Of a stretch of 64,000 nt of DNA, positions 1 through 8,288 are shown one piece after another. Position numbers and translations under genes: made by a program. The stretch's first letter is position 1, and each line of letters starts with the position of its first letter. Where the stretch lies: the NCBI GenBank assembly GCA_963668595.1, contig OY764876.1:3038001-3102000 (forward strand), read 5' to 3'. A model generated the notes under the pieces. The model saw nothing but the letters and a program-made list of their open reading frames with translations. It was not told the origin of the DNA and ran no database searches. This DNA comes from GWE2-42-39 sp963668595. GTDB taxonomy: Bacteria; Bacteroidota; Bacteroidia; Bacteroidales; Prolixibacteraceae.

Positions 1-1820
1 CCATATGTACTGAAAAAACTCTCTTCTGTAGCCGAAGTGTTAGATAATGGTATTCGGGTAACTGACTGGCTATTAATATTTCGGGCAATATAAATATACC
101 CGTTGGCGATATGGAGCGCATTTGCGGTGACAGATGCCAATCCTGACCGCCATAGAGTCGTTGTACCATTTGCTTCAATCTTATATATTGTTGTTCCGTC
201 AGATGTAATCGCATACACATTGCCTTCATTATCTCCTGCAGCACTTGATATTACTGTTCCGGCTGGTATATTCCCGATGAGTACAGCTTGACTTTGGCCT
301 TGTTTAAAGCTTAACCATGCAGGTTTGGTGGGTACAGTAAGAGTGGTTTCCAATGTCCCTTCCTTAGTGGCCTCAATAATATAGCTGTAGAGATTGTCAT
401 AAGGTACAGTAAGGTCTGGTGTACTCGTAATGACTGGGGCAATGTCAGTAGTAGTAAATGTCCGATCATCCCCATAGGTAGTTCCTGCTGAATTTACTCC
501 TTTTACGCGATAATGGTAAGTCGTAAGCGGGACTAATCCGGTAATTGTCTTACTTACTGGGGTAGATTCATGACCCGTAACCGGACTCTGATCGGCAGTA
601 ACAGTTGATCCGTAAGAATTGGTTAAACCGTACTCAAAAGTTACTGTAGTACTTAAATTATTGGCGTTAATCGTTCCGTTTAAAGTCCCTGTATCTTTAG
701 AAATACTTGTTGCGGCAAGAGTGCTGACAGTAGGAGCTTCAGCAACATCGTTTATGGTAACGGTCAAAACCTTTTCAAAAGACAAGCCTGTTTGGTCGGT
801 AGTGAGTACTTTCACCGAATAGCTGCCGTTTACTTCGAAGTCGGGACTGTTAACAATGTTCAACTTGTTACCGCTGATCGTGAAGTTATTATTACCGTTC
901 CAATTTCCAGGGAGGGAATAAGTAAACGTGTCGCCTGCATTTAAATCAGTTGTGCTCAAAGTACCTACCGTAGTATTGGCAGCCACATTTTCGTTTACTG
1001 AATTAGGAGACAGGGTAATATCAGTTGGAGCGTTATGGACAGTCACCGTAACCGGAGTACGGGTTGCACTGGTTGTTTCCGGACCATATTTATAGACAAC
1101 GCTTCCGACCATCGTAGCCGCACTTACAGGTGTCGAAAATAGTCCAGACCCAATCATCTTTCCACTAGTTATGATTATTTTTGAATCGGAGTATGTTGAG
1201 GATTCCTGGTTGTAAAGTGTCACTGGCATATTGGAATATAGCATAACACTATAAGTTGTATGCGCTGGTATATAAAGATTTAAGCCTGTCCATTCTTGTT
1301 TATCAACATTTGAACCATAATATGTCCATCTAAAAGTCCAGGCTAATTCATTTGTTTCGAAACCGGCATAAGATCCTTGTTTAGTATATATGGCACATGC
1401 AGATGCATCTAAACTAGTACTATATTTATTAAATCCAACAATAGTAAGCGGTACATCCTTGGTTGTAATATCGAAAACTATTCCATAATTAGAAGTTATA
1501 GAAGTAGCAGATGTGGTAGCCAATGGTAGGGTTGTTGTTCCATCCTGCAAGGTTTCGGCATAATAAGTTGTTGTTACATTAGGATAAACAGAATAATTTG
1601 CTCCACTATTTACCGTTATTAATGGAGATCCACCAGAACTAACATTGTACCACCTGATCTGGTTGCCAACTGAGGTTGCGTTCAGAATCGAAGAATATCC
1701 CGCATTTATTGCTGAAGGAGTAGCTGTAACATTGGTTGGTGCAGCTAACTGGGCCTTGCTTGTTCTGCCACCAAGCAACAAAGCTACTGTTACCAATAAG
1801 AAAAGTAAAAAGTGTTTCAT
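1..1820 (-). CDS. Secreted modular surface protein, cadherin-like and Fn3-like domains (3' end outside window)
   Basis: The reading frame is open from an ATG at 1820 leftward to the window edge, giving at least 606 residues. It begins with a signal peptide (MKHFLLFLLVTVALLLGG, then SKAQ as a likely cleavage site). Residues about 25-70 look like an Ig-like bacterial domain (GNQIRWYNVSSGGSPLI). Residues about 270-370 contain a cadherin-like repeat (SVNENVAANTTVGTLSTTD, FTISGNKLNI). Residues about 370-470 form an Fn3-like module (TGTLNGTINANNLSTTVTFEY, broken here into its key part GTLNGTIN and TYHYRVKG). The last part (GNVYAITSDGTTIYKI) resembles beta-propeller/NHL blades. Such proteins are usually exported to the cell surface; a type IX sorting tail, if present, lies beyond the window. 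It is probably an adhesin or surface-layer protein, but ligand and role are unknown. Confidence 0.75.
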   Translation of the reverse strand, partial: MKHFLLFLLVTVALLLGGRTSKAQLAAPTNVTATPSAINAGYSSILNATSVGNQIRWYNVSSGGSPLITVNSGANYSVYPNVTTTYYAETLQDGTTTLPLATTSATSITSNYGIVFDITTKDVPLTIVGFNKYSTSLDASACAIYTKQGSYAGFETNELAWTFRWTYYGSNVDKQEWTGLNLYIPAHTTYSVMLYSNMPVTLYNQESSTYSDSKIIITSGKMIGSGLFSTPVSAATMVGSVVYKYGPETTSATRTPVTVTVHNAPTDITLSPNSVNENVAANTTVGTLSTTDLNAGDTFTYSLPGNWNGNNNFTISGNKLNIVNSPDFEVNGSYSVKVLTTDQTGLSFEKVLTVTINDVAEAPTVSTLAATSISKDTGTLNGTINANNLSTTVTFEYGLTNSYGSTVTADQSPVTGHESTPVSKTITGLVPLTTYHYRVKGVNSAGTTYGDDRTFTTTDIAPVITSTPDLTVPYDNLYSYIIEATKEGTLETTLTVPTKPAWLSFKQGQSQAVLIGNIPAGTVISSAAGDNEGNVYAITSDGTTIYKIEANGTTTLWRSGLASVTANALHIANGYIYIARNINSQSVTRIPLSNTSATEESFFSTY

Positions 1821-2401
1821 ATACATTGTTTGTAATTAATTTATCACGTTCTGTTCCATGTGCTTCTACAACCGTTTTGTTGCGTCCGCCTTCAAAAAGA
1901 AAAAATCTGAACTGTTTTACATATCGGATTGGAAGAAATGGTCAGAAAAAAAGAGAGCCTCTTTCGTGACAATTATTTCATTGGTGGAAAGTCCGGATCT
2001 ACTTAATACTTGTATTTCCATATCAAAATGGACAGGAAAATTTTAATGTTTCAATCTCTCCTCTCTGATCTACTCCTTACCGGTTGCCGATATATTTTTT
2101 ATGTGGCTCAATTCATACGATCTGTCGTTTTTTTGCTGTGGATATGTCTCCGCTATAGGTGCTAAAAAAAACGCCCGAAATTTTCAAAAAATGGGGCATT
2201 CAACAATAAAAATTAATATCCCGACAAAAAAAATTAAGTCTCAACAATCCGAATTTTTTAGAAATAGCTCCTTCCGTATATGTATAATATTCGGTTATTT
2301 AGCCTAAGAAAATTTCTCACGAAATGGAAAATAGTCTCACAAAACAAATCAATAAAACATAAAATAAATTACAGGAATAATATTTGTGTGTTTTTTGGAA
2401 T
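1821..2401. other. Intergenic region between divergent genes
   Basis: About 580 bases separate the surface-protein start from the AraC-type regulator. The stretch is AT-rich with several A/T runs. Short open frames occur but none has a recognisable product or a credible start. No tRNA, terminator or repeat was recognised. It presumably holds the promoter of the leftward surface protein, but no clear TAnnTTTG box was found just upstream of that start. Confidence 0.5.
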
Positions 2402-2409
2402 TATCTTTG
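2402..2409 (+). promoter_or_regulatory. Candidate -7 box of the AraC-type regulator
   Basis: TATCTTTG matches the Bacteroidota primary-sigma -7 consensus TAnnTTTG and lies 27 bases before the ATG. A TTTG lies 15 bases upstream, closer than the usual 19-21 base spacer, so the -33 element is weak. Confidence 0.4.
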
Positions 2410-2436
2410 AAGAGCTTAAACATTGATTGATTCAGC

Positions 2437-3549
2437 ATGACAATTGCAATTCTTTTTTTTGTACTCTTAATTCTCTATTTCTCATTTTCGCTTATACTTG
2501 CTTTTTTGATTCTGACACAGAAAAGAAAAAACTTACTGTATCTTTTCCTTTTCTTCCTCATACAGGTGTTCTATGTATTGTCACCGTCCCTTACCATGTT
2601 CAATATTCATCTGGTTTATCTTCGGTTAGTTGTGGGACCCATAAAAGTGATGCTAACGCCACTGATTTTCTTTTACATTAAAGGACTAACGCAAACTAAA
2701 AACAGGATCAGCTTAAAAGAATTGTTGCATTTCGTACCCGCCTTCGTTGTTTTTATACTTTCTCTCATTATATTTCTTAGCTATCCTGACTGGAAAATTC
2801 TGGGGATCAATGATATTTACAAGACAAAAGTGGAAGGTAATTTTCCCTACACCTTTTTGATTACTGTTACGCGGGTCATCGTTTTTTTACAAGGAATATT
2901 TTATGCCCTGATGATATATAAACTGTTCAAAAAGAATGATTTTTCCATGCGGCAAATCATTTCTGACCCCTCAAAACAGAATATGATCTGGATCAGATAT
3001 ACCGCTATTTTGGTTGGTATAAGGGGATTGACCACTGGTGCGGAGCTTTTTGGGGCCTACAGCATTCCTGCTGTATTTCTTGTCTATTATATCTTTTTAA
3101 TCGGATTCTCGTTTTATATCTTTTTTCAGGCAATAATTCAACCCGACATATCCTTTGTTGACGCCACAGCACAGGAAATAGCAGATGATCAGAATATTGA
3201 AAACAACAAAGAGTCGAATACAGACCTGGACAAATTGGATATTTTTAAGCAGAAACAACTTTTTTTAAAATACGATATAACCCTTCAGGAAGCTTCTGAT
3301 GAATTATTGATTCCCAAATATCGTTTGACTCAAGCAATTAAAGCCGCCGGGCACCCGAATTTTTATGCTTTTGTAAATGCTCAGCGCATTGAACACAGCA
3401 AAGAATTACTGCTTAATCTGCCCCGAAATCTGTCCATGGAATCGGTTGTCGCTGATTCCGGGTTTCAATCCAGATCTACTTTTTACCGCGTCTTTAAGGA
3501 ATCAACCGGGCTAACCCCGAAAGAATTTAAGGAAATGCAATCGCACTGA
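2437..3549 (+). CDS. Membrane-anchored AraC-family transcriptional regulator
   Basis: 370 residues. The first about 230 residues hold several hydrophobic segments that look like six or seven membrane helices. A charged linker follows (about 235-265). An AraC/XylS double helix-turn-helix occupies about 270-366; its second half is typical (SMESVVADSGFQSRSTFYRV, then FKESTGLTPKEF). This architecture is common in Bacteroidota and is thought to sense a membrane or periplasmic signal and bind DNA from the membrane. The gene stands alone, divergent from the surface protein and upstream of the cobalamin locus. It could control either neighbour or itself; the sequence does not decide. The ATG at 2437 was chosen because it opens the first hydrophobic segment. 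Confidence 0.82.
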   Translation: MTIAILFFVLLILYFSFSLILAFLILTQKRKNLLYLFLFFLIQVFYVLSPSLTMFNIHLVYLRLVVGPIKVMLTPLIFFYIKGLTQTKNRISLKELLHFVPAFVVFILSLIIFLSYPDWKILGINDIYKTKVEGNFPYTFLITVTRVIVFLQGIFYALMIYKLFKKNDFSMRQIISDPSKQNMIWIRYTAILVGIRGLTTGAELFGAYSIPAVFLVYYIFLIGFSFYIFFQAIIQPDISFVDATAQEIADDQNIENNKESNTDLDKLDIFKQKQLFLKYDITLQEASDELLIPKYRLTQAIKAAGHPNFYAFVNAQRIEHSKELLLNLPRNLSMESVVADSGFQSRSTFYRVFKESTGLTPKEFKEMQSH

Positions 3550-3585
3550 TTTTTGGGCAAGTACAAAGTAATCGCAAAAAACAGC

Positions 3586-3593
3586 TATCTTTG
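3586..3593 (+). promoter_or_regulatory. Candidate -7 box before the first cobalamin riboswitch
   Basis: TATCTTTG fits the TAnnTTTG consensus and sits immediately before the riboswitch, so the transcript would begin at or just before the aptamer. No convincing -33 TTG was found at the usual distance. Confidence 0.45.
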
Positions 3594-3596
3594 CCC

Positions 3597-3780
3597 CGGT
3601 TTTGGTGGCTACTTTTCGCTTTGCTGAAGAGTGCCTTAAAAAGGGAATCCGGTGCAAAACCGGAGCAGTCCCCGCTGCTGTAAGTCAGTATTTTTCTTCG
3701 GAAACCACGCCACTGTCCCGATAGCTATCGGGATGGGAAGGCCTCCGGAGCTTTTGACGAGCCAGAAGACCTGCCAATCC
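3597..3780 (+). promoter_or_regulatory. Cobalamin riboswitch 1 (uptake operon)
   Basis: The conserved landmarks of the AdoCbl class appear in order: GGGAATCCGGTG with CAAAACCGGAGC, then CCCCGCTGCTGTAA, GCCACTG, GGGAAGGC, and the B12 box GAGCCAGAAGACCTGCC at 3759-3775. It lies about 100 bases before the first gene of the DUF71-btuF-cobO-btuCD operon. Cobalamin binding is expected to repress this operon. The variable hairpin between GCCACTG and GGGAAGG is formed by a dispersed 16-bp palindrome also found in riboswitch 2. No clear intrinsic terminator follows, so control may act at translation. Confidence 0.93.
3717..3732. repeat. 16-bp palindrome, copy 1 (inside riboswitch 1)
   Basis: CCCGATAGCTATCGGG is a perfect palindrome. 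It forms the variable stem between the GCCACTG and GGGAAGG motifs of the first riboswitch. Identical copies lie at 8062-8077 and 50311-50326. Confidence 0.9.
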
Positions 3781-3876
3781 ACAATTGTTTAACTTGATCT
3801 TCGGGGAAAAAAGATCGTTGGAACGGACGCAATTTCTTCCAATTTGTTTTCTCGGGAGCTAAAAAATTTAGCGATT

Positions 3877-4527
3877 ATGCGTGTATTTTCATCATGGAGC
3901 GGAGGCAAAGATTGCATGTTGGCCTTGCATCGCTCACTGGTCGGAGGCGAACATCAATTGGTGGCCTTGCTAAACATGTGCGATCTTGAATCGGGTTATT
4001 CCCGTTCGCACGGACTAAAAAAAGAGTTGCTTCAACGGCAAGCCGAAGCCATGAACTTTCGACTGGTTCAGCAAGGAACAACCAACGGTCAATATGAAAA
4101 AGATTTCAAAGCAGCCATTCTTCGCATGAAAGAAGAAGACGGTGTGGAAGCCGGAATTTTTGGCGATATTTATTTAATGGAACACCGCGAATGGATTGAA
4201 CGCGTTTGCGCCGACCTGAACATTGTACCACTTTTCCCTTTATGGGGCGACAAAACCGAAAACCTTGCCTACGAACTGGTTGATGCCGGGTTCCTTCCAC
4301 TGATTGTTTCAGTACGTGAATCAATGCTAAGCAAAGATTTTCTGGGACGAACTTACAACCGGGAAATGATTGAAGATCTTCGGCAATTAGATGGCGTTGA
4401 TATTTGTGCTGAAAATGGTGAATTCCACAGTTTTGTAATTGATGGACCGCTATTTAACAAACCGGTTCAGCTGGAAAAAGGAGAAATCTATTTTGAAGAT
4501 AAACACTGGTTTCTAGAACTAAATTGA
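3877..4527 (+). CDS. DUF71/COG2102 PP-loop ATPase, B12-associated (Dph6-like)
   Basis: 216 residues from ATG 3877 (MRVFSSWSGGKD). An upstream in-frame ATG at 3844 would add 11 poorly conserved residues, so 3877 is preferred because the SGGKD PP-loop is normally close to the N-terminus. The family adenylates a carboxylate and transfers an amine in archaeal and eukaryotic diphthamide synthesis. Bacteria lack diphthamide, and published comparative genomics placed a bacterial subgroup with B12 salvage genes. Here it is the first gene after a cobalamin riboswitch, one base before btuF. A role in amidating or de-amidating corrinoid side chains is inferred, not shown. Further visible motifs are EHREWIERVC and GFLPLIVSV. 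Confidence 0.8.
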   Translation: MRVFSSWSGGKDCMLALHRSLVGGEHQLVALLNMCDLESGYSRSHGLKKELLQRQAEAMNFRLVQQGTTNGQYEKDFKAAILRMKEEDGVEAGIFGDIYLMEHREWIERVCADLNIVPLFPLWGDKTENLAYELVDAGFLPLIVSVRESMLSKDFLGRTYNREMIEDLRQLDGVDICAENGEFHSFVIDGPLFNKPVQLEKGEIYFEDKHWFLELN

Positions 4528-4528
4528 T

Positions 4529-5347
4529 ATGAAGCGGCTATTTCCCTTTTTCGTCTTATCAATACTGACGATTTACTGCATTGCTCAGGGTACCCCAAAA
4601 CGAATTGTCAGTCTTAGTCCCACTGCAACAAAAAGCCTTTACCTGATGGGAGCCGGCGATTTATTGGTCGGATGCACCAGTTTTTGCACACTCGAAGGCA
4701 ATTCAAACGTACAAGTAATTGCCTCAGCGGTTCAGGTAAATATTGAAAAAGCCCTTTTGCTGAAACCTGACCTGGTGGTTGCCAACTCGCTTACAAAGCC
4801 TGAAACACTGGATATGTTCCGTAAGCTGAGCGTTGAAACAGTTTGCTATCCTTATCCGAAATCGTTCGACCAACTGTGCCTGCACTTTGTTGAACTGGGA
4901 AAGAAAGTAGGAAAAGAAAGCGAAGCCATCCGAATCACTGAAGAAGCAAAAAAACAGGTGCAAACCGCTCGAAGTAGCGTTCCGTCAACAAAAACAAAAC
5001 CCAAGGTTTTTTATCAAATAGGAGCCAATCCTTTATTCACGGTTGCTCCCAATACATTCATGCAGGATTTTATCGACTTTGCAGGATGTGAAAACATTGC
5101 ATCCGATTTAAAAATCGGAAGTATTACCCGCGAAAGTGTACTAGTACGCAATCCGGATGTTATTTTTGTAATCCTGATGGGCTCAATCAGTGCCGAGGAA
5201 AAAACAAAATGGGAACAATACAAAAGCCTCAGCGCTGTGAAAAATAAAAAAATATTCGTGATGGATTCGGAACGAACATGTAGCCCGACCCCTCTGCAAT
5301 TTGCCGATGGACTCAGAGAAATGATCCAAACGATTTATTCAAAATAA
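4529..5347 (+). CDS. btuF: Cobalamin ABC transporter substrate-binding protein
   Basis: 272 residues with a signal peptide (FFVLSILTIYCIAQG). The class III binding-protein fold is indicated by PKRIVSLSPTATKSLYLMGA at residues about 23-42 and LLKPDLVVANS around 75-85. The usual length of BtuF is about 260-290. It would capture corrinoid in the periplasm and pass it to the inner-membrane BtuCD pump encoded two genes downstream. It begins one base after the DUF71 gene and ends two bases before the adenosyltransferase gene, so the genes are cotranscribed under riboswitch 1. The protein family also binds haem and siderophores; the B12 assignment rests on the riboswitch and neighbours. Confidence 0.85.
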   Translation: MKRLFPFFVLSILTIYCIAQGTPKRIVSLSPTATKSLYLMGAGDLLVGCTSFCTLEGNSNVQVIASAVQVNIEKALLLKPDLVVANSLTKPETLDMFRKLSVETVCYPYPKSFDQLCLHFVELGKKVGKESEAIRITEEAKKQVQTARSSVPSTKTKPKVFYQIGANPLFTVAPNTFMQDFIDFAGCENIASDLKIGSITRESVLVRNPDVIFVILMGSISAEEKTKWEQYKSLSAVKNKKIFVMDSERTCSPTPLQFADGLREMIQTIYSK

Positions 5348-5349
5348 AA

Positions 5350-5877
5350 ATGGAGCACGGACTAGTACATATCTACACCGGAACGGGCAAAGGAAAAACC
5401 ACCGCAGCAGTTGGTCTTGCAAGCCGGGCTCTCGGGCAAAATTTTAACGTTGTCTATGCCCATTTTATGAAACGCCCCGAGTTGTATGGGTATCACGAAA
5501 TTGACAGTCTGAAAAAACTAGGCGCTACTGTTTTTGCATTTACCGATGGACATCCTTTTTTTAATAAGGAGGTAAAACCTGAAGACTTAAAAAAACAGGT
5601 GGAAGATGCCTTGGTTTTTCTGTCCGGCTATTTGCAATCGTCGCAGACTGACTTGCTGATTATGGACGAAATAATTATTGCCGTACGCGATGGTTTTGTA
5701 AGCGAAGAATGCATATTGGAATTTATCGATAGCAAACCTAAACACACCGAATTGGTATTAACAGGTCGCGGTGCTACCGACAAACTGATTGCCCGTGCCG
5801 ATTACGTAAGCGAGATTAATAAAATGAAGCATCCTTTCGATCAGGGAATTCCTAGTCGGAAAGGAATTGAATTTTAA
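5350..5877 (+). CDS. cobO: Cob(I)alamin adenosyltransferase, CobA/CobO type
   Basis: 175 residues with a Walker A motif at the N-terminus (YTGTGKGKTTAAVGLASRAL, residues 9-28) and LLIMDEI as Walker B. The family transfers the 5'-deoxyadenosyl group of ATP to Co(I) corrinoids, making adenosylcobalamin or adenosylcobinamide in the cytoplasm. The size agrees with BtuR/CobO proteins (about 170-200). The C-terminal part is typical (ELVLTGRGA, ADYVSEINKMKHPFDQG). It is embedded between btuF and btuC, so imported corrinoid can be adenosylated at once. Repression through riboswitch 1 is expected. Confidence 0.93.
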   Translation: MEHGLVHIYTGTGKGKTTAAVGLASRALGQNFNVVYAHFMKRPELYGYHEIDSLKKLGATVFAFTDGHPFFNKEVKPEDLKKQVEDALVFLSGYLQSSQTDLLIMDEIIIAVRDGFVSEECILEFIDSKPKHTELVLTGRGATDKLIARADYVSEINKMKHPFDQGIPSRKGIEF

Positions 5878-5883
5878 ACTGAA

Positions 5884-6900
5884 ATGATGCAAAAACGATA
5901 TATCGGGTGGATGGTTGCAGTACTGGGCTTGCTAGCACTACTAATCATTGCGGTACTTGTCTCACTTTCAAGCGGCGAATTAAAACTCAGTTTGCCCAAA
6001 ATTTTCGGACTACTTTTAGGCAAAGCCGACCACGAATCGATGGAATATCTGCTGATCACCCAGGTTCGGCTTCCTCGAATCATACTAGGCCTGGCTGTAG
6101 GCGGATCGCTCAGCCTGGCGGGAGTAATTTTGCAAGGCATCTACCGAAATCCACTTGTTGAACCATTTACACTTGGTATTTCAGGTGGAGCTTCATTGGG
6201 AGTTGCAGCAGTAATTGTTTTCGGACTACACCAAACCATTGGGTCGTTTATGTTGCCCCTTGCAGGCTTTGCCGGTGCTTTTCTGATCATCTTTCTCGTA
6301 TATTTTATCAGTGCCCGAAAAGGTTCCATCAACATACAAAATATGCTGCTTACCGGAGTAATGATCAGCTTCATTGCCTCATCGGCATTAATGTTCCTGA
6401 TGTCGGTAACCACCTCTGACAACCTTCACGGTATTGTTTTCTGGATCATGGGCTCGCTTGACGAACCCGACAGTTCGCTTATCTGGCTCAGCACCATTTT
6501 AAGCCTGCTGGTTTTAGCTGTTTCGTATCTGTTTGTGCAACCACTCAATGCACTCCGACTGGGTGAGGAGCGCGCCATGCATTTAGGCATCAACACCCAA
6601 ACTGCGATAAAAATATTATTCGTACTGGCTTCAATTCTGGCAGGCGTATGCGTATCAGTAGCCGGAGTAATTGGCTTTGTCGGATTGATCATTCCTCACC
6701 TGATTCGTATGTTTTTAGGTTCTGATTATCGAATCATGCTGATTTCTTCATTCCTATTGGGGGCATCATTTTTGGTCTTTTCTGACGTAGTGGCACGTAC
6801 CATTATTTCACCCAACGAATTACCCATTGGGGTTATCACCGGAATTATCGGAGGAACGGTTTTCATTTTCATCATGGGACAGAAAGGCAGGAGGAAATAA
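5884..6900 (+). CDS. btuC: Cobalamin ABC transporter permease
   Basis: 338 residues and about ten hydrophobic helices, as in the FecCD/BtuC permease family. Characteristic stretches are TQVRLPRIILGLAVGGSLSL (about 59-78), QGIYRNPLVEPFTLGISGGA (about 87-106) and GVIGFVGLIIPHLIRMFLG near residue 270, the loop that contacts the ATPase. It acts in the inner membrane with BtuD and BtuF. The gene begins six bases after the adenosyltransferase stop and ends two bases before btuD. Iron-siderophore permeases look alike, so the substrate is assigned from the riboswitch and neighbours. Confidence 0.88.
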   Translation: MMQKRYIGWMVAVLGLLALLIIAVLVSLSSGELKLSLPKIFGLLLGKADHESMEYLLITQVRLPRIILGLAVGGSLSLAGVILQGIYRNPLVEPFTLGISGGASLGVAAVIVFGLHQTIGSFMLPLAGFAGAFLIIFLVYFISARKGSINIQNMLLTGVMISFIASSALMFLMSVTTSDNLHGIVFWIMGSLDEPDSSLIWLSTILSLLVLAVSYLFVQPLNALRLGEERAMHLGINTQTAIKILFVLASILAGVCVSVAGVIGFVGLIIPHLIRMFLGSDYRIMLISSFLLGASFLVFSDVVARTIISPNELPIGVITGIIGGTVFIFIMGQKGRRK

Positions 6901-6902
6901 AC

Positions 6903-7715
6903 ATGGATAAAACGTTTTTTTCAGTTGAAGATTTTTCCTGTGGCTACCCGGGATTTAAATTGTCAAACATTCATTTTAGTTTGAAAAAAGGCAGTTTTAC
7001 AGGAATTATCGGTCCAAACGGTTCAGGAAAAACTACTTTGTTTCGCGGCATCAGCGGAGCTCTGCCAACATTGAAAGGAAATATTTCGTTAGAAGGCAAG
7101 ATTCTCAGAAATCTGAAACTCAAAGAGCGAGCCCGGCGGATTGCCATTGTTAATCAGATCGTGGATGCAGACCAAATGCAAGTAGAAGAATATGTTTTGA
7201 TGGGAAGAATTCCGTACCAAAGCCGTTTCTGTTTTTTTGAAACCAACGAAGATGTTGCTCTGGCTCACCACTACATGGAGCTGACAGGCGTATTGAAACA
7301 CCGCAACAAGTTGATGTCGGAGCTCAGCGGAGGGGAACAACAACGTGCTGCCATTGCCCGAGCCCTTACCCAACAACCCGATCTGCTTTTGCTCGACGAA
7401 CCAACTGCCCATCTCGACATTACGCACCAGGTTCGCATTCTCAATCTGTTGCAACAGCTCAACGAAGAAACCGGACTGACTATCCTGATGGTCATTCACG
7501 ACTTAAATCTGGCATCGGAATACTGCGATCATTTAATCATGTTTACTCAGGGCGAAGTTTACACACAAGGTCTCCCCGATCAGGTACTTTCCTATCAGCA
7601 CATCGAAACAGTTTACCGCACACCGGTTGTCACCCGTATTAATCCCTACTCAGGCAAACCCGTAATTTTTCTCATTAGCGGAAAAATGACAGGCAACAAC
7701 CAGAATATTAAATAG
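6903..7715 (+). CDS. btuD: Cobalamin ABC transporter ATP-binding protein
   Basis: 270 residues. Walker A is IIGPNGSGKTTLFRGISG (about 36-53), the signature is SELSGGEQQRAAIARAL (about 140-156), Walker B is LLLLDEPTAHLD (about 162-173), and the switch histidine is in VIHDLNLA. This is the nucleotide-binding subunit of a FecE/BtuD-type importer. It is the last gene of the riboswitch-1 operon, two bases after btuC. About 215 bases then separate its stop from the second riboswitch. Confidence 0.9.
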   Translation: MDKTFFSVEDFSCGYPGFKLSNIHFSLKKGSFTGIIGPNGSGKTTLFRGISGALPTLKGNISLEGKILRNLKLKERARRIAIVNQIVDADQMQVEEYVLMGRIPYQSRFCFFETNEDVALAHHYMELTGVLKHRNKLMSELSGGEQQRAAIARALTQQPDLLLLDEPTAHLDITHQVRILNLLQQLNEETGLTILMVIHDLNLASEYCDHLIMFTQGEVYTQGLPDQVLSYQHIETVYRTPVVTRINPYSGKPVIFLISGKMTGNNQNIK

Positions 7716-7914
7716 GCTAATTTTAAAATTACTCTGTCCTTATTTAAGAAAATGAGGAAAAACTTAAATAAGAGTTGTACTTATTAAAGAATAATGGAAA
7801 AAACTTTAATAAGAAATTCTATCGATCTCAAACAAAGCAACATTCAATCTCTTCTTCCGGCACACAAATTCTCAACATACTTTAAAATTTATTTCCCCTA
7901 TCTAAAATAATTCC

Positions 7915-7922
7915 TACTTTTG
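7915..7922 (+). promoter_or_regulatory. Candidate -7 box before the second cobalamin riboswitch
   Basis: TACTTTTG fits TAnnTTTG and ends about eight bases before the aptamer, the same arrangement as at riboswitch 1. This suggests that btuB and the downstream genes have their own promoter. Confidence 0.45.
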
Positions 7923-7929
7923 TCCCCGG

Positions 7930-8125
7930 ATTTGGTTCCAATTCCGATGTACGTCGGAAGGATTAATAGGGAATCCGGTGCCTGTCAGTTAAATGATAAG
8001 AATTCCGGAGCTGTTCCCGCAGCTGTAAGCCTCTTACATGCTTCTGAACCACAGCCACTGTCCCGATAGCTATCGGGGCGGGAAGGCATCAGAAGTGAGG
8101 CGAGCCAGAAGACCTGCCCAATCCG
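7930..8125 (+). promoter_or_regulatory. Cobalamin riboswitch 2 (btuB and cobamide assembly genes)
   Basis: A second AdoCbl-type aptamer. Landmarks in order: GGGAATCCGGTG, GGAGCTGTTCCCGCAGCTGTAAG (core CCCGCAGCTGTAA), AGCCACTG, GGGAAGGC, and the B12 box GCGAGCCAGAAGACCTGCCC at 8100-8119. It precedes btuB by about 165 bases. It shares the TCCCGATAGCTATCGGG hairpin with riboswitch 1 but differs elsewhere, including a longer arm before GGAGC. Expected effect is repression of btuB, and possibly the following cob genes, when cobalamin is ample. Confidence 0.93.
8062..8077. repeat. 16-bp palindrome, copy 2 (inside riboswitch 2)
   Basis: CCCGATAGCTATCGGG, identical to copies at 3717-3732 and 50311-50326, again between the GCCACTG and GGGAAGG motifs of the aptamer. 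Confidence 0.9.
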
Positions 8126-8288
8126 TTTTGAAATAATCATAGCTTTCGGGATAAAAGCTTGGTGAGATTAAAACGCGCATTAATCAGCCATTTATCCGTA
8201 TTGTACTTGGTTTTTCCATGGAAAAACGATTGTGCAATTTGAAAGTCTGTGGTTAGCATTTTTTAATGTTCAACCATAATCTTTTAAA

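Noticed and set aside
1858..2307. Short plus-strand open frames before the AraC regulator
   Set aside because: No recognisable domain, overlapping alternative frames, lysine/phenylalanine-rich translation of AT-rich DNA and no credible start signal.
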